Origin: JADJLQ01 sp964396995
GTDB lineage: Bacteria > Bacteroidota > Bacteroidia > Chitinophagales > Saprospiraceae
Length of the DNA: 15,226 nt
Direction of reading: 5' to 3'
Assembly: GCA_964396995.1 (NCBI GenBank)
Contig: CAYNIG010000098.1
Location: 1 to 15,226, forward strand
A program made the position numbers and the translations under genes. Of the stretch, positions 7,195-14,738 are shown piece by piece. The notes beneath the pieces were generated by a model, which had not been told where the DNA came from, did no database searches, and worked only from the letters and a program-made list of their open reading frames with translations. Position 1 is the first letter of the stretch; each line of letters starts with the position of its first letter.

Positions 7195-7959
7195 ATGAAA
7201 AAATTCTTTTTTCCATTTTTATTATTAGTTTTTGTACTCAGTTGTTCAAAAGATACCATCACTGAGAATTCAGATATATTAGAGGAAAGAGGTATTAAAG
7301 GGAAAGTAACCGTCTGCCATAAAAACGGCCAGGGTGTATTTCATCCTATCTCTATATCTGCAAATGCGCTTGCTGCACACCTTGCACATGGTGATTACAA
7401 TCCTGATGCAGATGGTGATGGGCACACCGCTCCGGGATCATGTACCGGTGATGGGCTTGACTGTGATGACCACAATCCTGAGGTATGGGAAAATTGCTGT
7501 GAGGAAGATTGTCAACCTGTAGTTTCGGTACAATTGCTGAATTGCATTGGTGGTTGGGCCAATTATCTTACATGTCCTGAAATTATAGGTGCCGTGGAAG
7601 GTGTAGTAATATTTGGTCAAAATGCAATAATATCCGCACTAAAAAGTAATAATGGGATTTATTCATTTTTCCATGAAACAAGTACGGATATATGTTTTTA
7701 TGCATTTAATGAACTCACTGGAACAGGAACTATTACGCTGGAACAATGGCAAGAAAGCCGGGATGAAATTTTGAATTATATAGATAGCCATCCGGCACTT
7801 TTAAATAGTTGTGAAAATAATGGTCTTGTTTCCAGAGCCGATGCTTCCTTAAAATTTTCCGGCAATAATGCTGGATTAAATTCGAATACATTACCTGAGC
7901 AGGTAAAATCACAGATACAGGATCTGAAATCCAAATTCATATTGAATAAGGAACAATAA
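7195..7959 (+). CDS. Cysteine-rich lipoprotein with CH...HGD motif and MopE-like metal-binding motif
   Basis: 254 residues. A short hydrophobic leader ends in a lipobox-like VLSC, so Cys17 is probably lipidated and the protein anchored in the envelope. Residues 37-67 (KVTVCHKNGQG...ISANALAAHLAHGD) carry a motif common in secreted Bacteroidota proteins, with Cys41, His42, His62 and His65 as possible metal or structural ligands. Directly after it, residues 70-95 contain DADGDGHTAPGSC and DCDDHNPEV, the DxDGDG...DCDD pattern of the putative metal-binding motif seen in MopE-type proteins, which suggests Ca or Cu binding. Residues 110-254 match nothing I know, though six further cysteines from 101 to 206 suggest disulphides. 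No catalytic motif is seen. It is followed by a hairpin terminator and seems monocistronic. Function is unknown. Confidence 0.8.
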   Translation: MKKFFFPFLLLVFVLSCSKDTITENSDILEERGIKGKVTVCHKNGQGVFHPISISANALAAHLAHGDYNPDADGDGHTAPGSCTGDGLDCDDHNPEVWENCCEEDCQPVVSVQLLNCIGGWANYLTCPEIIGAVEGVVIFGQNAIISALKSNNGIYSFFHETSTDICFYAFNELTGTGTITLEQWQESRDEILNYIDSHPALLNSCENNGLVSRADASLKFSGNNAGLNSNTLPEQVKSQIQDLKSKFILNKEQ

Positions 7960-7983
7960 TACAACGGCTTTTTTTGTAACAAC

Positions 7984-8021
7984 CAAAGGTCATTTATTGC
8001 AAAATAGATGACCTTTGTTTT
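7984..8021 (+). terminator. Rho-independent-type terminator after the lipoprotein gene
   Basis: CAAAGGTCAT (7984-7993) and ATGACCTTTG (8008-8017) form a perfect ten-base stem around a 14-base loop, followed at once by TTTT (8018-8021). It sits 25 bases after the stop at 7959. The loop is long and the T tract short, but the stem is perfect. The TTTG at 8014-8017 could also serve as a -33 element for the next gene. Confidence 0.6.
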
Positions 8022-8060
8022 AAAAACTAAGTCTTACATTTATTACAATGTTTTATACCT

Positions 8061-8654
8061 ATGAAACCTGTATTCTTTAAAACTCCCGCTGATTTTCGAA
8101 AATGGTTGCAAAAAAACCATCTTGAAAAAAAAGAATTGATAGTAGGTTTTTATAAAAAAGATAGTGGAAAACAAAGTATAAACTGGCCTGAATCGGTACA
8201 ACAAGCTTTGTGTTTTGGATGGATAGATGGAATCAGAAGATCTATAGATCATGAAAGTTATTGTATTCGCTTTACTCCCCGCAACCCTAAAAGTATCTGG
8301 AGTTCAATAAATGTGAATCACATGAAAATTCTGATAGCCCAAAATAAGGTAGCAGAGCAGGGACTAAAGCTGTTCCAGGAGCGTGATCTGAAAAAAGCAG
8401 GGATTTACAGTTACGAGCAAAACGAAGTGAATTTTTATAATGCTTATGCTAAGGTCTTTAAAAAAAATAAAAAAGCAAATGCTTGGTTTAAAAATGCTGC
8501 ACCCTCTTATCAAAAAGCAGCTATCAACTGGGTAATGTCTGCAAAGCAGGAAACTACTCAACAAAAAAGATTAAATGAACTTATCAATGATAGCGAATTG
8601 GGTCTAAGAATAAAAAACTTGAGGCCTGTCGCATCCAAATCTAAAAGCAAATGA
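8061..8654 (+). CDS. YdeI/OmdA (OmpD-associated) family protein
   Basis: 197 residues, a normal length for this family. The signature order is clear: an N-terminal FKTPADFRKWL, LIVGFYKKDSGKQSINW (26-42), QALCFGWIDGIRRSID (48-63), a RFTPR motif (70-74), SIWSSINVNHM (78-88) and a C-terminal INWVMSAKQETTQQKRL (155-171). Family members are called YdeI or bacteriocin-protection/OmpD-associated proteins and have been linked to resistance against cationic peptides in enterobacteria; the molecular activity is not established, and transfer of that role to this organism is inference. There is no signal peptide, so it is probably cytoplasmic. Its stop overlaps the ybeY start by four bases, so the two are probably co-translated. 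A weak promoter, TTTG at 8014-8017 with TACATTTA at 8035-8042, lies upstream. Confidence 0.82.
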   Translation: MKPVFFKTPADFRKWLQKNHLEKKELIVGFYKKDSGKQSINWPESVQQALCFGWIDGIRRSIDHESYCIRFTPRNPKSIWSSINVNHMKILIAQNKVAEQGLKLFQERDLKKAGIYSYEQNEVNFYNAYAKVFKKNKKANAWFKNAAPSYQKAAINWVMSAKQETTQQKRLNELINDSELGLRIKNLRPVASKSKSK

Positions 8655-9079
8655 TTCAATTTCAATATCAATATCCGGGATTTAAACTAAAAACGGCCAT
8701 TAAAATAAAAGCCTGGCTCGCGGCGGTGGCCAGGGGTGAAAAGAAAAAAATAAGTTCGTTAGTATATGTTTTTGTAAATGATGAAGAGTTGTTACAAATA
8801 AACAGGATGGCGCTGAAACACGATTATTACACCGATATCATTACTTTTCCTTACTCCTATGAACCGATAGAATCTGAAATATACATCAGTGTAGACCGGG
8901 TAGCTGACCATGCCTCAAAGTATAAAGTGAAAGCTGAGGAGGAAATGGCCAGGGTAATGGTACATGGACTCCTGCATATGTGTGGGTATGCTGATAAGAC
9001 TAAAATCGAAAAGAAACAAATGACCGAAAAAGAAGATTATTGGTTGAATAAATCTAAAATTCTGAAGCCTTTCACCTGA
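8651..9079 (+). CDS. ybeY: Endoribonuclease YbeY (16S rRNA maturation / ribosome quality control)
   Basis: 142 residues, a compact member of the YbeY metalloprotein family that takes part in 16S rRNA 3'-end processing in the cytoplasm. Recognised from VNDEELLQINRMALKHDYYTDIITF (42-66), the EIYISVDRV segment (76-84) and the zinc motif HGLLHMCGYAD (105-115). The usual pattern is H-x3-H-x5-H; His105 and His109 are present, but the third position is Asp115. That form, followed by DKTxxExxxMxxKEDYWL, is what I expect for Bacteroidota YbeY, so the enzyme is probably active with Asp as third ligand. The start codon overlaps the end of the YdeI-family gene (ATGA), which fixes the start. A short hairpin overlaps the stop codon. 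Confidence 0.9.
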   Translation: MIQFQYQYPGFKLKTAIKIKAWLAAVARGEKKKISSLVYVFVNDEELLQINRMALKHDYYTDIITFPYSYEPIESEIYISVDRVADHASKYKVKAEEEMARVMVHGLLHMCGYADKTKIEKKQMTEKEDYWLNKSKILKPFT

Positions 9080-9098
9080 AAGGGTGACTTTTATTTTG
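9072..9098 (+). terminator. Possible weak terminator at the end of ybeY
   Basis: TCACC (9072-9076) and GGTGA (9083-9087) pair around a six-base loop that contains the ybeY stop codon, followed by a T-rich CTTTTATTTT tract. The five-pair stem is short, so termination may be partial. Confidence 0.35.
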
Positions 9099-9131
9099 GT
9101 CACATAATCGAAATTTGTATTAAATATCTAC

Positions 9132-11126
9132 ATGAAGTATTTCCTGCTGCTATTATTAATATTCAGTCTTGACCTGATTTATTCTCAGGCAGAACTACCG
9201 GCTGAAATACAGATTGCCTATTCATACCTAAGCTGCACACCGGCAGATCACCAGGATACCATATTAAAAAAGGTTGTATCGACACTGCAAAATCCCCAGA
9301 TACTTTCAACGCTGACCGGTGATGTCAAAGTCGGGCTGCAAATACTGGCAGGAGAAATCAATTTTGAAAAAAAAAAATATGATATTTCTCTGAGGTATAT
9401 TCTGGGTGCTCAGAATACCTATCAACCGTTGCATCCGGGAAAGTCACATTATTATATCCTTCTGTTACTGGGAAAGCTTTATTACCAAAGGGGGAATCAT
9501 TTATTATCCGGTCAGCAATTTTTCGAAGCATTGAGATCGGAAAGTGTAAAAACCAATATTTTCCTGGAAAATGAAATCAGGGAATACCTGATGCGTATAT
9601 ACAATATCCTGCCCACCTTTAATCTTACTTCTGATTTTTTCGAGAAGTCAATTGATATAAAACAAAAATTGGGTGACGAACGCGGTGAAATGATGATAAC
9701 GTATAAGCTGATCCAGTTATACTATACTAAAGGGGAGTACCAAAAAGGCATCCACACCGCTGATAAAGGAATAAGTCTTGCAAAAAAATTAAATGACGAA
9801 GATGTGGCTTTTTCCAATACAATAGAAAAAATAAATTGCCTTACTCGACTTGGCAGGCATACCCAGGCTGCAGAAGAATTGAAAAAAATAGAACACGACT
9901 TCAATCCAATAGATTTTCACCACATCACCAGGTATGAAACAGCCTGGGGTAATCATTATCTGGCTCTGCAAGATGAAAAACAAGCATTGGTGCATTATCG
10001 AAATGCTTTACCCAACCGGGCACCATTGATGGAACAGTACTTATATAAACACCAGTCTGAATCCTATGCCAAAGCGGGTATGATGGACAAAGCCTATGAA
10101 ATTCAGAATAAATACATCGCTCAATTGAGTGAATCCTATTTGTCCAGCATCATGCCAGCCGTAATTCAAATGGAAGAAAAATCAGCCCGCACCATCCTGG
10201 ATGAGCAAATTAAATACCTGAATGCACAAAATGCATTAAAGGATACTCTTTTTAAAAATCAAAAATTACTTGCTGATGCATTGGAGGCAAAAAATGTAAT
10301 CCAGCAAAATCAAATTCAGGATCAAAAAGCATTAGGGGAAGCCATGGAGCGGGAAATGGTGTTGGAAAAAAGTCATACCTCCAATGAGAAAAAGTTGAGG
10401 ATTGTATTTGGGCTCAGCAGTATTGCTTTAATGCTCATGGGTATCTGGATCTATACCTTATTTCATAAACAAAAAAATAAAAATAAAATCATACTCAAAC
10501 AATCATTGGATAATGAAATGTTGATGAAAGAAGTACACCATCGTGTAAAAAATAATTTGCAGATCATATCGAGCCTGTTGGATATGCAATCCATGTCTAT
10601 TAAAGATTCTACTGCATCGGAAGCCATCAAAGAAAGTAAAAACAGGGTACAAAGTATGGCTTTGATCCATCAGAATTTATATCACGATGGCAATATACGA
10701 GCCATCAAAATTGATGATTATTTAAAACATTTGGCCAGTAGTTTGTTCGATTCATATAATATGGATTCCCAAAAAATAAAATTAAACGCAGACATAGACC
10801 CTTTGTATTTGGATGTAGATACGGTGGTGCCACTGGGCATCATAGTAAACGAACTCATCACCAATAGTATTAAATATGCCTTTGGTGCAGTGCCGGTTGG
10901 CCAGGTATCCATAAAATTAAAATCCCTTCATGAGCAATTGTTCTTTCAGATCAGGGACTCCGGTAAGGGATTTCCGACAGGCTGGAGTCCTGATTCCAAT
11001 TCTTCTTTTGGATATCAATTAATTAAAGCATTTGCTAAAAAACTAAAAGCAAAACTCAATGTATACAATGATCAAGGTGCGGTAATAGAACTCCAGATTG
11101 GTAAATTTAAAATAGCCGAAGCATGA
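9132..11126 (+). CDS. Sensor histidine kinase, HisKA_2 type, with periplasmic TPR sensor region
   Basis: 664 residues. A signal peptide or N-terminal membrane segment (1-19, ending YSQA) is followed by a long helical region (25-345) with TPR-like pairs, such as KGEYQKGIHTADKGISLAKKL and QDEKQALVHYRNAL. A coiled coil (about 348-420, rich in Gln, Lys and Glu) leads into a single membrane helix (423-444). The cytoplasmic kinase has the HisKA_2 motif EVHHRVKNNLQIISSLL (467-483), with His470 (or 469) as likely phosphoacceptor. Its ATPase domain shows N-box NELITNSIKYAF (573-584), G1 DSGKGFP (609-615) and G2 SFGYQLIKAF (625-634). It should sense something through the periplasmic TPRs and phosphorylate the response regulator encoded next, whose start overlaps this stop by four bases. 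The signal is unknown. A near-consensus -7 box, GAAATTTG at 9110-9117, precedes the start. Confidence 0.9.
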   Translation: MKYFLLLLLIFSLDLIYSQAELPAEIQIAYSYLSCTPADHQDTILKKVVSTLQNPQILSTLTGDVKVGLQILAGEINFEKKKYDISLRYILGAQNTYQPLHPGKSHYYILLLLGKLYYQRGNHLLSGQQFFEALRSESVKTNIFLENEIREYLMRIYNILPTFNLTSDFFEKSIDIKQKLGDERGEMMITYKLIQLYYTKGEYQKGIHTADKGISLAKKLNDEDVAFSNTIEKINCLTRLGRHTQAAEELKKIEHDFNPIDFHHITRYETAWGNHYLALQDEKQALVHYRNALPNRAPLMEQYLYKHQSESYAKAGMMDKAYEIQNKYIAQLSESYLSSIMPAVIQMEEKSARTILDEQIKYLNAQNALKDTLFKNQKLLADALEAKNVIQQNQIQDQKALGEAMEREMVLEKSHTSNEKKLRIVFGLSSIALMLMGIWIYTLFHKQKNKNKIILKQSLDNEMLMKEVHHRVKNNLQIISSLLDMQSMSIKDSTASEAIKESKNRVQSMALIHQNLYHDGNIRAIKIDDYLKHLASSLFDSYNMDSQKIKLNADIDPLYLDVDTVVPLGIIVNELITNSIKYAFGAVPVGQVSIKLKSLHEQLFFQIRDSGKGFPTGWSPDSNSSFGYQLIKAFAKKLKAKLNVYNDQGAVIELQIGKFKIAEA

Positions 11127-11767
11127 TGCAACCCAATATCAACACACTTGAACTAAAAATCTTAATTGTGGAAGATGAACCCTTGGTGGCGGAACACATC
11201 TCTACTTATCTGAATAATGCCGACTTTACGGTTTGTGGTATAGCCCATGATGACGAAGAGGCCAGGCATTTTCTACGAACACAATTACCGGATGCCGTGA
11301 TACTGGATATCAATCTGGACGGCAATGTGGATGGTATACAATTAGCTGAATTTATAAACAAACAATATCACTTGCCATTCTTATTCCTCACCTCGTATGC
11401 TGATCGTGACACGCTCGAGAGAGCTAAAAAAGTAGAACCCTGGGGATATATTGTAAAACCATTTAATGAAAAAACACTCCAGGCCAGTTTGGAGATTGCC
11501 ATCTCTAATTTTGCCCAGCGGCACAATCAACAAGTGCCCTTTATAGAGTTGGATAAAATAAATAAACATTTAATGACTTCCATTACAGCCCGGGAGTTTG
11601 ATGTATTAAAACTGATTTATGATGGAAAGACCAATCAGCAAATAGCACAAGAATTGTATATAAGTCTAAATACAATTAAAAGACATATAAATAATGCTTA
11701 CCTGAGTCTTGGCGCTACCTCACGGAGTACTTGTATTGCCAGGTTGAGGGAGTTGATGTTAAAATGA
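11123..11767 (+). CDS. Response regulator, REC domain plus LuxR-type HTH
   Basis: 214 residues. The receiver domain (about 11-130) has the acidic pocket Glu17/Asp18 (IVEDEP), phosphoacceptor Asp62 (VILDINLDG), Thr90 (FLTSY) and Lys112 (YIVKPF). A LuxR/NarL-type helix-turn-helix follows (152-214): TAREFDVLKLIYDGKTNQQIAQ, then LYISLNTIKRHINNAYLSLGA. Phosphorylation by the kinase encoded upstream should drive DNA binding. The start at 11123 overlaps the kinase stop, giving a coupled two-gene unit; a second ATG directly follows it at 11126, so the exact first residue is uncertain by one. The target genes are unknown; the plus-strand downstream gap holds a T tract but no strong terminator stem. 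Confidence 0.92.
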   Translation: MMQPNINTLELKILIVEDEPLVAEHISTYLNNADFTVCGIAHDDEEARHFLRTQLPDAVILDINLDGNVDGIQLAEFINKQYHLPFLFLTSYADRDTLERAKKVEPWGYIVKPFNEKTLQASLEIAISNFAQRHNQQVPFIELDKINKHLMTSITAREFDVLKLIYDGKTNQQIAQELYISLNTIKRHINNAYLSLGATSRSTCIARLRELMLK

Positions 11768-11898
11768 CCCTAAATAGAAAAATTCACTTTTTTTTAATTT
11801 GATTGTAACCAAAAGTATTGGTAGGTTCATGATGCATGGAAGGTCCGAAGAGTATGCAGATCAATTTTCTTAAAAACAATATGGTGTACTCCTGATCG

Positions 11899-12855
11899 TT
11901 AATTTTGTTTTCCGAAAATATATTCCCCCTGAATACCAATATGATTTCTGGCGGGAGTGAGTACTTCAGTTAATTTAATACAATCTAAATCAGTAGTGTA
12001 CAAAATATGTTCAAATGGCTGGACAAAAAGATGAGGTTCCCGTCTGCTGAGTCTTAATTTGGATTCGGTGATAAATTGTTGAAGTGTATAATCCCAGGGT
12101 GTGAGGCCCAATTCACCACTTACAAATACAGTTTTGTCTTCGTTTTTAACAAGCCATTTAGTAAGGTTGACAAAAAAACCATTTACTTTTTCAAAATCCG
12201 TATTGTCTAACCTGGGCAAAAGGTGACATGAAATAAAATGTACTTCTTTACCATTAATATCCAACATGACCTTTAACGCTGGAATAGAAAACAGGCCAAT
12301 CGTATCATGAAACAGTAGGGTATCGATTTTATTGATTGGAAACTTACTGAAAATAATCATTCCAAAGGGATCAATGCGATTTAATTCTGCTGAATAAGGA
12401 TATTGTCTTGATAAAGAATTTTTTATAACTTCCATCCAATCCGGAGTGGTTTCCTGTATTTGTACTATATCGGCCCCGCTATTAGTTAGTTTGGTGGTAA
12501 AATCATCGTACATATCGGCTCCTCCTGAAATGGTTACCTGGCAAATACTAAAATCGTTTGCCCTGCCTAGTAGAAAGGCAGGAATGCCACTATTGCTTTT
12601 TTGTTTAAGATACAAACTCAACATCATAGCCATAGCCAGGCAGGTAAACATAATGCGTGGTTTGTTTATTATCATAAAGGCCATAGCTGAACCCAAAAAC
12701 AAAACCACTGCTTCAAAGGCATGTGCCGTAATTTTTTTAATTAATATGAAATTGGGGGTAAAAAATATGGTGCTGACCACCAAAATCATGGAAAAGATGA
12801 TACCATACTCCACCCATTTTTTATCCAATAGTCTACTGATGACTCCTAGCCTCAC
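11899..12855 (-). CDS. Membrane-anchored endonuclease/exonuclease/phosphatase (EEP) fold protein with a degenerate active site
   Basis: 318 residues with three N-terminal membrane helices (about 16-35, 44-64, 66-83) and a C-terminal domain that follows the layout of bacterial membrane EEP proteins: a strand, GADIVQIQETTPDW (127-140), YPYSAELNRIDPFGMIIFSKFPI (152-174), VHFISCHLLPR (205-215), VFVSGELGLTPWDY (243-256) and a final HILYT / RNHIGI region. The overall match is clear, but key residues differ by hand alignment: the first-strand Asn is Gln106, the GDxN motif reads GELG (247-250), the Asp before HILYT is Glu282, and SDH reads RNH (303-305). Glu135, His211 and His305 remain. It may be a non-catalytic or altered enzyme. 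Translation seems to start at a GTG; the next upstream in-frame codons reach a stop and the next internal ATG would remove part of the first helix. A weak promoter (TTTG, 16 bases, TATATTTA) lies at 12875-12902 on the minus strand. Confidence 0.75.
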   Translation of the reverse strand: MRLGVISRLLDKKWVEYGIIFSMILVVSTIFFTPNFILIKKITAHAFEAVVLFLGSAMAFMIINKPRIMFTCLAMAMMLSLYLKQKSNSGIPAFLLGRANDFSICQVTISGGADMYDDFTTKLTNSGADIVQIQETTPDWMEVIKNSLSRQYPYSAELNRIDPFGMIIFSKFPINKIDTLLFHDTIGLFSIPALKVMLDINGKEVHFISCHLLPRLDNTDFEKVNGFFVNLTKWLVKNEDKTVFVSGELGLTPWDYTLQQFITESKLRLSRREPHLFVQPFEHILYTTDLDCIKLTEVLTPARNHIGIQGEYIFGKQN

Positions 12856-12916
12856 AGGATATTAATTAAAAGAATAAATATAGATTAAATATATCATTCA
12901 AAGAAAATACCTTACG

Positions 12917-12949
12917 AATTCCAATTAAACGCTATACTGACTTGGAATT
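12917..12949. promoter_or_regulatory. Perfect inverted repeat in the divergent EEP/Kelch intergenic region
   Basis: AATTCCAA (12917-12924) and TTGGAATT (12942-12949) are exact reverse complements separated by 17 bases. They lie 15 bases upstream of the Kelch gene start and in the shared upstream region of the EEP gene. This could be an operator for a dimeric regulator or a leader hairpin; no T tract follows, so it is not a terminator. Confidence 0.35.
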
Positions 12950-12964
12950 TCCTATTTTAGCCTG

Positions 12965-13924
12965 ATGATTAAATGTATATTTCTTTTCTTCCTTCCATTA
13001 ATAGCCTATGGTCAGTGGACTCGTTTAGAAACAATCAATTCCTGTACCGCAAGGGGAGAATCAGCGCTGGCCGAAATAAAAGGGAAAATATATCTTCTGG
13101 GAAGCAGAGGTATTCGACCTGTAGATGCTTTAGACTTATCCGATCAAAAATGGACTGCCCTGGCTAAACCACCTGTAGAATTACATCATTTTCAGGCCAT
13201 CACTTTTAAAAATGAAATTTGGGTACTTGGAGGTTTGACTGGAAATTATCCTCACGAATTACCTGTAGATCATGTCTATATTTTTAATCCTAAAAAAAAT
13301 GAATGGCGCCAGGGTCCAGCTTTACCTGCTAACCGATTGCGGGGATCATCCGGAGTAGCCTTGTATAAAAATGCAATATATCTGGTCTGTGGTATTCAGG
13401 ATGGGCACTGGGATGGCCATGTTGCGTGGTTAGACAAATACGAACCAAAGAAAAATAAATGGACCACACTTGCCGATGCTCCCCACGCACGTGATCATAT
13501 ATCCGTACAGGTGGTCAACGGAAAACTTTATGTGACAGCAGGTCGTCGTACTACCGCCAAAACAAATAATGTAATAAATATAAAAGAAGCGGCAACTGAT
13601 GTATATGATTTTAAAAGCAATACGTGGACCACATTACCCGCATCTGGAAACATACCAACATTGAGGGCAGGATCCAGTGCCATAACCTATAAAAATCAAT
13701 TGATTGTAATCGGAGGTGAAAGTGATAGCCAGGTGCCAGCGCACGCTGAAGTGGAATCCTTAAACACCATTACCAATACCTGGACTAAACTTCCCAATCT
13801 AAATCAAGGTCGGCATGGTACGGGAGCCATCCTTATGAAAAATAAAATTTACATCATAGGTGGTGCCGGAAACAGAGGCGGGGGACCAGAGCTGAGCAGC
13901 GGAGAGGTGATGGTTTTAAAGTAG
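12965..13924 (+). CDS. Secreted Kelch-repeat beta-propeller protein
   Basis: 319 residues with a signal peptide (1-16, ending IAYG before Gln17). About six Kelch blades follow, each with the pattern of a strand 'xxIYxxGG' and a later Trp: blades near 30-63, 74-114, 126-166, 176-221, 235-273 and 285-319. Examples are NEIWVLGGLTG, NAIYLVCGI, GKLYVTAGR, NQLIVIGGES and NKIYIIGGAGNRGGGPEL. The ARDHISVQVVNGKLYV segment and the closing GRHGTGAI...GNRGGGPELSSGE are hallmarks of a conserved bacterial and algal Kelch family often labelled galactose oxidase-like or Kelch-containing. No copper-radical Tyr-Cys site is evident, so an oxidase role is not supported. It probably acts outside the cytoplasm in binding or recognition; the ligand is unknown. 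The neighbouring EEP gene diverges from it. Confidence 0.88.
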   Translation: MIKCIFLFFLPLIAYGQWTRLETINSCTARGESALAEIKGKIYLLGSRGIRPVDALDLSDQKWTALAKPPVELHHFQAITFKNEIWVLGGLTGNYPHELPVDHVYIFNPKKNEWRQGPALPANRLRGSSGVALYKNAIYLVCGIQDGHWDGHVAWLDKYEPKKNKWTTLADAPHARDHISVQVVNGKLYVTAGRRTTAKTNNVINIKEAATDVYDFKSNTWTTLPASGNIPTLRAGSSAITYKNQLIVIGGESDSQVPAHAEVESLNTITNTWTKLPNLNQGRHGTGAILMKNKIYIIGGAGNRGGGPELSSGEVMVLK

Positions 13925-13979
13925 AGGGTTCAGATAAAAATATTGAAACCATTTCATCGGGCTTTTTCTATATTAATAA

Positions 13980-14666
13980 TCAATAGTCTCTTCCAAGATC
14001 AAATATCACACCCAGGCTGGTAAATTCTTTTTTGTAGGCCAGGGGCTGGTCGTTTAATTTAATGGATTTTCCGAGCTGTAGTTGTAGTTTGAGCCATCTG
14101 TATCCAAATCTTGCTGTAACTGCAGGCTCTAAAAACATCCAGGTAGGCTTATTGATATCTGCCAGATTATTTGTGATAAGTTCCTGTGTAGAGTAGGTAG
14201 TGGTTGGTTTTTGAAATTTACCGGCTACAAAACGGGGAGTAAATGCCAATTCGAATATACTATGATGATATCCCAGGCTTGGTTGAAAGAAAAAACGGGC
14301 CCCCTTTGCTTCAAATGTCTTTCCATTTTCTTTGGTATAAGTCTTTCCCACACCTGCACCCACAAATGCTTCGTATTTAAGATTATTTCTTGATCTGCTG
14401 AATCCTCCGATGCCTAATTCACCAAAACTTCCTTTTCCGTATACTGCATCGATATCTTCACCTTCTTTTTTAAACATACCATTTGCCATCACGGCGAAAT
14501 TGGGGCCCAGGCTGGCTGCAAATTGTACATTGCCGGCAAAGTCACCGCTCAGCCTCATTTGGTTGCGATCATCAAACAAAGGCACATTGACGGTATTGGG
14601 AACATAAGCTGTCTTACACGAGAATAATACGAAGACCGTAAAAAAAATGAATAAAGTTTTACACAT
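13980..14666 (-). CDS. Putative outer-membrane lipoprotein with barrel-like strand pattern
   Basis: 228 residues. The leader ends in VLFSC, so Cys17 is a likely lipidation site. The mature part starts TAYVPNTVNVPLFDDRNQMRLSG and then shows alternating aromatic/hydrophobic strands with Gly turns (for example VQFAASLGPNFAVMANGMF, GELGIGGFSR, YEAFVGAGVGKTY, FFFQPSLGYHHSIFELAFTPRF, TARFGYRWLKLQLQLGKSI), ending in a beta-strand VIFDLGRDY. This style is common in uncharacterised Bacteroidota outer-membrane proteins with an anchor and an eight-strand-like fold. No enzyme motif is visible. It follows the small gene at 14739-15038 on the same strand after 72 bases and may be co-transcribed. It converges with the Kelch gene, 55 bases away. 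Function is unknown. Confidence 0.7.
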   Translation of the reverse strand: MCKTLFIFFTVFVLFSCKTAYVPNTVNVPLFDDRNQMRLSGDFAGNVQFAASLGPNFAVMANGMFKKEGEDIDAVYGKGSFGELGIGGFSRSRNNLKYEAFVGAGVGKTYTKENGKTFEAKGARFFFQPSLGYHHSIFELAFTPRFVAGKFQKPTTTYSTQELITNNLADINKPTWMFLEPAVTARFGYRWLKLQLQLGKSIKLNDQPLAYKKEFTSLGVIFDLGRDY

Positions 14667-14738
14667 ATCTAATTGAATTAGTCAGTTAAAATTATTAATT
14701 TTTCTTTAAAATAGAAGTTTAGTAGGTTTGAGTATTCA

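Noticed and set aside
11808..11822. Hairpin ACCAA-N5-TTGGT in the gap after the response regulator
   Set aside because: Only five pairs and no T tract after it on either strand; not convincing as terminator or RNA.
11829..11873. Fourteen-codon frame after the response regulator
   Set aside because: Too short, no ribosome-binding signal and no conserved feature visible.
12446..12865. A 139-codon plus-strand frame inside the EEP gene
   Set aside because: The opposite strand gives a clear EEP-fold protein with membrane helices; this frame is its antisense shadow.
12965..13924. Galactose oxidase activity for the Kelch protein
   Set aside because: Only the propeller is present; no Tyr-Cys/copper site or accessory domain is evident, so only the Kelch fold is claimed.
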